Below, piece after piece: positions 1-6,876 of a stretch of DNA of 9,742 nucleotides (within the stretch, counting starts at the first letter, position 1; every line of letters begins with the position of its first letter). The stretch covers positions 1 through 9,742 of the forward strand of contig JACCZJ010000202.1 of the NCBI GenBank assembly GCA_013696065.1, written 5' to 3'. The notes under the pieces were generated by a model. It made no database searches. It saw nothing but the letters and a program-made list of their open reading frames with translations, and was not told the origin of the DNA. The stretch is from Nocardioidaceae bacterium (lineage in GTDB: Bacteria > Actinomycetota > Actinomycetes > Propionibacteriales > Nocardioidaceae). A program made the position numbers and the translations under genes.

Positions 1-255
1 CGCATGCTGCAACTGGTCTACCTCGGCAACGGCGAGATGCTCCGCTACGAGCCCGACGAGGCGGACCTGCTTGCCACTGAGCGGAAGGTCGAGGCACTGT
101 GGCAGGCCATCCAGCGGGCTACCGCCAGTGGTGCATGGCTCCCCCGTAAGTCGGTGCTGTGCGGGTGGTGCGACCATCAGGCACTGTGCCCAGCATGGGG
201 AGGCACTCCCCCGGCGCTGCCTGAAACGAGCGGGCGTGAGCCCTCCTCAGCCTAA
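1..255 (+). CDS. RecB-family (PD-(D/E)XK) exonuclease, C-terminal fragment
   Basis: This is the 3' end of a gene that starts before the window. The reading frame is open from base 1 and ends at TAA 253-255, leaving 84 visible residues; the ATG at position 4 is most likely internal. The visible part carries a cysteine cluster, C-x2-C-x5-C, at residues 53, 56 and 62 counted from that ATG, set in a CGWCDHQALCPAW context. In the RecB/AddB/Cas4-like nuclease group this trio, with one more cysteine far upstream, holds a 4Fe-4S cluster next to the nuclease domain. The last 20 residues are proline- and serine-rich and probably disordered. The catalytic residues and the fourth cysteine lie outside the window, so activity cannot be judged. 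The gene converges on the peptide-transporter operon with 5 bases between stop codons. The family call is good; the exact role (DNA end processing or repair) is inference. Confidence 0.75.
   Translation, partial: RMLQLVYLGNGEMLRYEPDEADLLATERKVEALWQAIQRATASGAWLPRKSVLCGWCDHQALCPAWGGTPPALPETSGREPSSA
228..248 (-). terminator. candidate weak terminator hairpin for the transporter operon
   Basis: A small inverted repeat (GGGC at 232-235, GCCC at 240-243, 4-base loop) has an outer GAG/CTC pairing at 228-230 and 246-248. Read on the minus strand it begins 12 bases after the stop codon of the last transporter gene and is followed by a short T-containing stretch (CGTTTC), not a true U-tract. It lies inside the 3' end of the nuclease coding sequence on the opposite strand. 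The stem is short and could be chance in GC-rich DNA. Confidence 0.22.
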
Positions 256-260
256 GCGCC

Positions 261-1336
<1,076 letters not shown>

Positions 1337-1340
<4 letters not shown>

Positions 1341-2398
1341 GGCGTCGCGCCCCCGGCGGAGCTCAGGGTCAAGGGGTTGAAACAACGCAAAGCGCGCTGC
1401 CCCTCAATCTTCAGGGCTGGCGTCTTCTCCGTGCACGTGTCGATCCGGTTCGCACACCGTGGTGTGAAGGCACACCCCTGAGTCCACGGCAGTACGTCGG
1501 TCGGGGAGCCCGGGATGGGCTTGAGAGGCTGCCCGCGCGGAGAGTCCAAACGCGGCACAGATGCGAGCAGCCCACCGGTGTAGGGGTGCCTCGGTTCGGC
1601 GAACAGTGGTCGGCGTTGCGCTGACTCCACGACGCGGCCCTGATACATCACATGCACGGAGTCGCATAGGCCCGCGACCACCCCGAGGTCGTGGGTGATC
1701 ATGATGAGTGCGGTGCCGGTGTCGGCCACCACCTGCTTGAGGATCTCAAGAATCTGGGCCTGGATCGTGACATCCAGTGCGGTTGTCGGCTCGTCAGCGA
1801 TGAGCAACTGCGGCTCGTTAGCCAAGGCGATCGCGATCAGGACACGCTGGCGCATCCCGCCGGAGAGCTGATGGGGATACTCCTTCATCCTCCGGCCAGG
1901 GTCGGGCATGGCTACCTTGCGCAGCAACTCGACCGCTCGCTCGTTCGCCTCAGCTTTACCCATGTCCCGGTGGCCCCGGATGACCTCGCTGATTTGTGTC
2001 CCGATCGTCACCACCGGGTTGAGAGATGTCATGGGGTCTTGGAAGATCATCGCGATGTCGCGACCCCGCACGTCGCGCATCCGCTTTTCACTGGCGGCAA
2101 GCAGATCCTCGCCATCGAACATGATTTGACCGCTCACCCGCACCCCCGTCGCGGGGAGCAGGCCCATAATGGCGAGCGACGTGACGCTCTTGCCGCTGCC
2201 GGACTCACCGACGATCCCCAAATGCTCGCCGCGCCTGATCTCGAATGTGACCTCGTCGACCGCCGTCGTCGGACGCTGCCCCTTCTTGCCGAACTCGACC
2301 CGCAGGTCGCGAACGGTGAGGAGTGCTTCAGTCGACAGGTCGCGACGTACGACGTCGGGGGCGTTGACGCCACGACCTCCGATGGTGTCGTCGGTCAA
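1337..2398 (-). CDS. oligopeptide/dipeptide ABC transporter ATP-binding protein (OppD/DppD type)
   Basis: This is the first ATPase of the importer, 353 residues from the chosen start. Motifs: Walker A GESGSGKS at 64-71, Q-loop Q120 in FQDP, signature LSGGM at 178-182, Walker B LLIADEP at 198-204 and H-loop H236. The C-terminal oligopeptide-transporter region has HPY at 271-273 and cysteines at 309, 315, 322 and 339, again a four-cysteine pattern that fits an iron-sulfur cluster. No ATG or GTG suits the expected N-terminus. The open frame runs back to 2554, but its first 52 residues overlap the preceding permease gene and look like off-frame translation. I choose TTG 2398-2396, two bases after the permease stop (TAG 2403-2401), with a GAAGGG sequence about 12 bases upstream, a long spacing for a ribosome site. 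The stop overlaps the start of the next ATPase gene by 4 bases. The function call is firm; the exact start is less so. Confidence 0.92.
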
Positions 2399-2400
2399 AG

Positions 2401-3324
2401 CTATCGCCGGCCCTTCGGGTCGAGTGCCTCGCGCAAGGCTTCGCCCAGCAAGGTAAAGCCGAGAGCCGACACGGCTATGGCCAGACCTGGCCAGAGCGCC
2501 AACTGAGGCGACGAGGCGAACCGGTCCTGGGCTGCGACCAACATGCGGCCCCATTCGGCAACCGCGGGGTCAGACTCGCCCAAACCGAGGAACGACAGCG
2601 CCGCGACCTCGATGACAGCTGTCGACAGGTTCAACGTGGCCTGCACGATGGTCGGTCCCAGAGAATTCGGGAGCACGTGGCCCATCACGATCGTTCTCCG
2701 TCGCAGACCCAGCGACGTGGCGGCCAAGACGTAGTCGGACCTGGCCTGCGACAGCATGGTGCCGCGCAACAGCCGGGCGAAGACGGGCACCTGCGCTGAG
2801 GCGATCGCGATCATGACGGCGTAGCGGTTTTGGCCGAGGACAGCGACGATGCTCACAGCCAGCAGCAGTGAGGGGATCGACAGCAAGATGTCGACGATTC
2901 GCATGACGACCATGTCGACCTTGGCACCAAGCCCTCCGGCCAAGATTCCCAGCATCGCGCCGACAACGAGCCCAAGCAGAGTCGAGACGACGCCGATGAT
3001 GAGGGACTGTCGCGCGCCATACAACAACTGGCTGTAGAGATCGGAGCCGTATCTGTCGATGCCCAGCAGGTTGCCCTCACGAGGCCCTGGGACCGACGTC
3101 AACGTGACCTCGCTCGCCCACTCGCGGCTGTTGGCGGCATACGGCGCCAACGCTGAGGCGAAGACGGCGATCAGCACGAAGGCCAGCACGAGCAGCGCCC
3201 CCAAGATGGCGACTGGGTTGCGCCGCAGTCGGCGCCAGGCGCCTCGCCAGAGACTCGTGCCATGTTCGGGGTCGACGCCCAGCATCGGGTCGCTCGGGCT
3301 CATCAACGGTGGAGCCATCGTCAT
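2401..3324 (-). CDS. oligopeptide/dipeptide ABC transporter permease (OppC/DppC type)
   Basis: An integral membrane subunit of 307 residues that forms half of the translocation channel with the preceding permease. An N-terminal cytoplasmic segment rich in arginine (about 27-36) leads into the first membrane helix (about 38-60), then an external loop. The conserved stretch GIDRYGSDLYSQLLYGAR at 88-105 precedes the core permease domain, which has further helices near 108-130, 138-163, 168-182, 222-246 and 275-296. The EAA loop that contacts the ATPases lies at about 201-220 (AATSLGLRRR to HVLPN). Length and layout are normal for OppC/DppC. ATG 3324-3322 overlaps the stop of the upstream permease as ATGA; a second in-frame ATG two codons later is a possible alternative. 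No key element is missing. Confidence 0.94.
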   Translation of the reverse strand: MTMAPPLMSPSDPMLGVDPEHGTSLWRGAWRRLRRNPVAILGALLVLAFVLIAVFASALAPYAANSREWASEVTLTSVPGPREGNLLGIDRYGSDLYSQLLYGARQSLIIGVVSTLLGLVVGAMLGILAGGLGAKVDMVVMRIVDILLSIPSLLLAVSIVAVLGQNRYAVMIAIASAQVPVFARLLRGTMLSQARSDYVLAATSLGLRRRTIVMGHVLPNSLGPTIVQATLNLSTAVIEVAALSFLGLGESDPAVAEWGRMLVAAQDRFASSPQLALWPGLAIAVSALGFTLLGEALREALDPKGRR

Positions 3325-4325
3325 GACACGCGCACCCGGGGATCGATGACACCGTACGACACATCGACGAGCAGGTTGACGATCGAGAAGATCAGCGCGA
3401 TAAACAAGATGTAGGCCTGCAGAACCGGGTAGTCGCGCTGGCTGATGGCCTCGAAGAGGTATCGGCCGATGCCTCCGATCTCGAAGACGCTCTCCGTGAG
3501 GACCGCACCTGAGAGCAGCAGACCTGTCTGCAGTCCGATCGTGGTGACGACGGGAAGCAACGCGTTACGCATGACATGACGGTTGCGGATGATGGCCGGG
3601 TCCAGCCCCTTCGAGTACGCCGTACGAACGTAGTCCTCGCCCATCACGTCGGCTACCGCGGCCCGGGTGATACGCACGATGATCGCCAGCGGGATCGTGC
3701 CGAGCGCGATGCCAGGCAGGATGAGATGGACAATCGCATCCCAGGCGGCATCCCATTCCCGAGTGATGAGGCCATCGAGAACGTAAAAGTTGGTGATGTG
3801 GGTCGCTTCGATCCGGGCGTCGCTGCGACGCGAGGTCGGGAACCAGTCGAGGTATTCGGCGAAGACCAGCTTCAGCAAGATGGCAAGAAAGAAGACGGGT
3901 GTCACGACTCCCAGAAGGGAGGTCGAAACGATGACATTATCGAGCCAGCCCCCCACTCGGCGGCCTGCCCAATAGCCCAGCGGGATCCCCAGCACAATCG
4001 CGAAAAGCAGTGCCGCGAAGGACAACTCGATGGTCGCAGGGAACTGGTCGAAGAACGTGGAGACCACGGGATCCCCGTTGCGGGTCGACTCACCAAAGTC
4101 TCCTCTGATGAGCCGACCCACGTAGGTGAAGTACTGCTGCAAAACCGGATCGTTGAAGCCGTACAGGTTGTTGATCCGTTCGATCGCCTCCGGTGTCGCA
4201 CGCTGCCCTAACATCGACCGCGCCGGCTCGCCAGGCAAAGCGCGGATCCACACGAACAGCAGGATCGACAAGCCGACGAGCACGGGGACCATGAGGGCCA
4301 GTCGCCGTACGACGAATCGCAGCAT
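3321..4325 (-). CDS. oligopeptide/dipeptide ABC transporter permease (OppB/DppB type)
   Basis: An integral membrane subunit of 334 residues, the usual length for OppB/DppB, forming the other half of the channel. The first helix is at about 9-28 right at the N-terminus. An external region with the family-typical YGFNDP and GDFGES stretches follows (about 55-80). Further helices are near 98-120, 131-155, 197-218, 256-277 and 301-321. The EAA loop is at about 228-258 (DYVRTAYSKG to MRNALLP). The C-terminus has the usual DPR ending (328-330). ATG 4325-4323 is supported by a GGAG sequence 4 bases upstream. The gene follows the binding-protein gene after 44 bases, the widest junction in the operon, and overlaps the next permease gene by 4 bases. 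Confidence 0.94.
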   Translation of the reverse strand: MLRFVVRRLALMVPVLVGLSILLFVWIRALPGEPARSMLGQRATPEAIERINNLYGFNDPVLQQYFTYVGRLIRGDFGESTRNGDPVVSTFFDQFPATIELSFAALLFAIVLGIPLGYWAGRRVGGWLDNVIVSTSLLGVVTPVFFLAILLKLVFAEYLDWFPTSRRSDARIEATHITNFYVLDGLITREWDAAWDAIVHLILPGIALGTIPLAIIVRITRAAVADVMGEDYVRTAYSKGLDPAIIRNRHVMRNALLPVVTTIGLQTGLLLSGAVLTESVFEIGGIGRYLFEAISQRDYPVLQAYILFIALIFSIVNLLVDVSYGVIDPRVRVS

Positions 4326-4329
4326 GCTT

Positions 4330-4333
4330 CTCC
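4330..4333 (-). promoter_or_regulatory. ribosome binding site of the first permease gene
   Basis: GGAG on the minus strand, 4 bases before ATG 4325-4323. It supports that start and shows this gene is translated independently of the binding-protein gene, unlike the overlapping genes downstream. Confidence 0.6.
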
Positions 4334-4369
4334 AGGGGGCTAGTCGACGAGACGCAACCTGCTAGAGAA

Positions 4370-6067
4370 CTACTCCTCTACGGAAACAAGATTCCACGGC
4401 TCGTCCTGCACCGGGCTGGGCACGTAACCCTTGACGTTTGGCGCGAACCCGAGCGAGGGCACTGGACTTGCCAACGGAATACCGGGCAGGAACTCCATCA
4501 CCTGACGGTTGATCTCCTCATAGACGGGAATCTGCTCCTCTACCGTCGGCAGACCACGCGCGTCGTTCAACGCCTGGAACAACTCCGGGTTGTCGAAGCC
4601 CCACTCGCTGGACTTGCGACCGAAGAAGACACCAAGGAAGTTGTCGGTGTCGTTGTAGTCCCCGGTCCACCCGAGCAGGTGGATTCCGTGATCCTTCGAG
4701 CCCGAGATCTTGTCCAGGTAGTCCGGATCCCAGACGTCAGCCGAGGGCTTCACCGTGATGCCAACAGCTTCAAGCTGCGAGCGGATAGCGTTGAACGTGT
4801 CACCGGGGGACGGCATGTAGGGCCGGGTCACATCGGTCGGGTAGTTGAACTCCAACTCCAAGTCCTCGGCCCCCGCCTCGGCCAGCAGATCCTTTGCCTT
4901 CTCGGGGTCGAACTCGTACGTGGGGACGTCCTCTGTGTAGCCCTCAACCGTCTCGGGTACGAACTCCAGCGCAGGCGCAGTGCCTTCAGGCATAGAGGCG
5001 CTGATCACGGCGTCCTTGTCGATGGCATGGGCAATCGCCTGGCGGACGAGGATGTCGTCGAGTGGCTTCACAGCCTGATTGAAGCCGAGGTAAAGGACGT
5101 TGAACGCCGGCCGGTTGAGAATCTGGTAGCCCTCGTCCTCGAGCCTCGGGATGTCCGCGGGCCCGACCAGGTCGAAGCCGTCGATCTCTCCCGCAAGGAG
5201 GGCGTCGGCCCTGGCCTTGGGCTCAGCGATCGGGACGATCTGTACCTGCTCGAGCAGGGCCGGTTCGCCCCAGTAGTCGTCATTTCGGGTCAGGACGATC
5301 TGGTCTTCTTTCACCCACGACTCGAAGACGAACGGTCCCGTTCCGGTGGGGTGCTCGGTGGCGTACGCGCTCTGCGAAGGGTCGTCTTGACCGGTGGCGC
5401 CGTACTGCTCGATCGCGTCGGGGCTTTGCATCGAGAACGCCGGGAGCGACAGAGCGGCGACAAACCCGGCGAAGGGCTCGGTCAGCTTGACGGTGATCTC
5501 GGTCTCGGAGTCGACGGTGCAACTCTCATAGACGCTGTCGGTGAGTTCACCCTTGGCGAAGCCTTTGAACAGGCTGATCCAGTAGTAGGCCTGGTCTTCG
5601 GTCTGACCTACCCCGGGCGGGGTGTTGTACCAGCGGTCGAAGTTCCAGCAGGCGGCGGTGCCGTTGAAGTCTGCGCCGTCGTGGAACGTGACGCCGTCTT
5701 GGAGTTGGAAGGTATTGGAGAGCCCGTCCTCGCTGGTTTCCCATTCGGTAGCGAGCAGCGGGGCGGGATCGGCGGTGCCTGGCTCAGTCCCCACCAGGCC
5801 CTCGAAGATCTGGCGCGCGGGTCGGAAGGACTCGCCGTCACTGGCGAAGAAGGGGTCCAAGGTGACCGGATCCGCCGAGCCGGCGAAGATGAAGGTGCCG
5901 CCGCTCGCCCCGGCGCTGGGGTCAGCACCGTCGGAGGGGCTGGTCGTGTCATCGTCACCCCCGCCGCCACTGTCGCGCGAACTCTCAGCACAGCCAGCCA
6001 GAGCCACCAGAGAAATCGCCGATGCAAGGCCGATCATGTGGCGCGTGCCTAATGTTTTCCTAGTCAT
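4370..6067 (-). CDS. peptide ABC transporter substrate-binding lipoprotein (SBP family 5, OppA/DppA type)
   Basis: The extracellular receptor of the importer, 565 residues. It begins with a lipoprotein signal: basic N-terminus (MTRK), hydrophobic stretch 11-25 and lipobox LAGC at 23-26, so Cys26 would be lipidated and anchor the protein to the outer membrane face. Residues 27-57 are a Ser/Gly/Asp linker, and the family-5 binding fold spans roughly 58-565. Recognisable pieces include the TLDPF stretch near 69-73, the TGTGPF stretch at 241-246, DDYWG near 263-267 and a GWTGD-x3-DNF stretch at 466-477. In DppA-like proteins the aspartate of this last motif contacts the peptide amino group, which favours peptides as substrate; this is inference. 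C140 and C183 may form a disulfide. ATG 6067-6065 has a well-placed GAGGA before it. It heads the operon, 44 bases before the first permease gene. Nickel, heme or glutathione binding, also known in the family, cannot be excluded. Confidence 0.93.
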   Translation of the reverse strand: MTRKTLGTRHMIGLASAISLVALAGCAESSRDSGGGGDDDTTSPSDGADPSAGASGGTFIFAGSADPVTLDPFFASDGESFRPARQIFEGLVGTEPGTADPAPLLATEWETSEDGLSNTFQLQDGVTFHDGADFNGTAACWNFDRWYNTPPGVGQTEDQAYYWISLFKGFAKGELTDSVYESCTVDSETEITVKLTEPFAGFVAALSLPAFSMQSPDAIEQYGATGQDDPSQSAYATEHPTGTGPFVFESWVKEDQIVLTRNDDYWGEPALLEQVQIVPIAEPKARADALLAGEIDGFDLVGPADIPRLEDEGYQILNRPAFNVLYLGFNQAVKPLDDILVRQAIAHAIDKDAVISASMPEGTAPALEFVPETVEGYTEDVPTYEFDPEKAKDLLAEAGAEDLELEFNYPTDVTRPYMPSPGDTFNAIRSQLEAVGITVKPSADVWDPDYLDKISGSKDHGIHLLGWTGDYNDTDNFLGVFFGRKSSEWGFDNPELFQALNDARGLPTVEEQIPVYEEINRQVMEFLPGIPLASPVPSLGFAPNVKGYVPSPVQDEPWNLVSVEE

Positions 6068-6072
6068 GCCTA

Positions 6073-6077
6073 TCCTC
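6073..6077 (-). promoter_or_regulatory. ribosome binding site of the binding-protein gene
   Basis: GAGGA on the minus strand with 5 bases before ATG 6067-6065. It supports the chosen start, which also gives a proper lipoprotein signal peptide. Confidence 0.6.
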
Positions 6078-6105
6078 GTTCCAGATCGTCGAGAAACCTG
6101 CCCGC

Positions 6106-6134
6106 ACGCTAGTCATCCGAAGTGGTCGTGGGAA
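6106..6134 (-). promoter_or_regulatory. candidate promoter of the peptide-transporter operon
   Basis: In the 121-base gap between the HAD gene and the binding-protein gene, the minus strand has TTCCCA (6134-6129), a 17-base spacer, and TAGCGT (6111-6106). The -10 fits the actinobacterial TAnnnT form; the -35 matches TTGACA at four of six positions. A transcript starting 6-8 bases downstream would have a leader of about 30 bases. I see no convincing operator repeat, riboswitch or terminator in the rest of the gap (6068-6188). Confidence 0.3.
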
Positions 6135-6188
6135 GGCAGAAACGCCGTCAGCGACCATTCGTTACGGATAAAAGACCTTCAGACCGGC

Positions 6189-6869
6189 TCAAACCGAGAG
6201 GTCCTGCTCGAAGAGCAGCTGGAGATCCGCCAAAGATAACTCCGCCAATGAGTCCACCTCGCGACGGCGGCCCTGCGACGACACTGCGACCTGGTTGGGC
6301 ACGACGATGACGAGGCAGCCCGCCGCCTCAGCGGATTCCGCCCCAGTAGGGGAGTCCTCGATAGCGATGCAGGAACACGCATTCACCTCCAACAGATCAG
6401 CGGCGAGCAGGTAAGGGTCAGGAGCCGGTTTGCCTCGCTCGACATGGTCGCCCGTCACCACCGCGTCGAAGCGCCCCGACGGCATACCGTCGAGAATCGC
6501 CTCGGTGAAGACGGAGTGGGAGGCTGTGACCAGTGCGGTCGGCAGACCCGCGCCGTTGCAGGCCATGAGCAGGTCTAGCGCACCAGGACGCCACGCCGGA
6601 CCCTCGTGTGCGATCGCCGTCATCGCACCAGCGAGCAACTCCTCGAAGACCGCCTCCACTGGCTGCGGCAAGCCCATCCGCTCCTTGATGTAGGTGCAGG
6701 ACACGATCAGCTGCTTGCCCACCAGCGCGAGCCCGTCGGCTGGCGTCCACCCGGCGCCATACCGCTGCGCCATCGCGAGCTCCGCAGCCATCCACACCGG
6801 TTCGGTGTCGCAGAGCGTGCCGTCCATGTCGAACAGGACGGCCTGCAGGTGTGCGGTCATGGGTTGCAT
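6189..6869 (-). CDS. HAD-superfamily phosphatase (phosphoglycolate phosphatase / beta-phosphoglucomutase-like)
   Basis: A soluble cytoplasmic hydrolase of 226 residues. All four HAD motifs are present: motif I DMDGT at 14-18 (nucleophile D14, acid/base D16), motif II LVTAS at 113-117, motif III K147 in GKPAPDPYL, and motif IV EDSPTG at 171-176. The segment at about 20-85 is a helical cap, placing it in subfamily I with small-metabolite phosphatases; the substrate cannot be read from sequence. The C-terminal 30 residues (about 197-226) are charged and family-variable. ATG 6869-6867 lies 7 bases after the metH stop, with a GGTGA sequence overlapping that stop as a possible ribosome site; ATG 6860-6858 (fourth codon) is an alternative. 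The tight spacing implies co-transcription with metH. A metabolite clean-up role linked to methionine or folate metabolism is plausible but speculative. Confidence 0.88.
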   Translation of the reverse strand: MQPMTAHLQAVLFDMDGTLCDTEPVWMAAELAMAQRYGAGWTPADGLALVGKQLIVSCTYIKERMGLPQPVEAVFEELLAGAMTAIAHEGPAWRPGALDLLMACNGAGLPTALVTASHSVFTEAILDGMPSGRFDAVVTGDHVERGKPAPDPYLLAADLLEVNACSCIAIEDSPTGAESAEAAGCLVIVVPNQVAVSSQGRRREVDSLAELSLADLQLLFEQDLSV

Positions 6870-6876
6870 GATGTCA

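Noticed and set aside
1691..2506. Plus-strand open frame (271 codons) opposite the OppD-type ATPase gene
   Set aside because: Antisense shadow; no domain, no ribosome site worth naming, and the minus strand encodes a full set of ABC motifs.
4679..6052. Long open frame (457 codons) on the plus strand opposite the binding-protein gene
   Set aside because: It lies almost wholly antisense to a gene with clear family motifs, its translation is rich in Arg/Gly/Val/Leu with no recognisable domain, and such stop-free antisense frames are expected in GC-rich genes with G/C third positions.
6098..6145. Five-base inverted repeat (CTGCC / GGCAG) bracketing the candidate promoter, considered as an operator
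   Set aside because: Too short, arms about 30 bases apart and mismatched on extension; expected by chance in GC-rich DNA.
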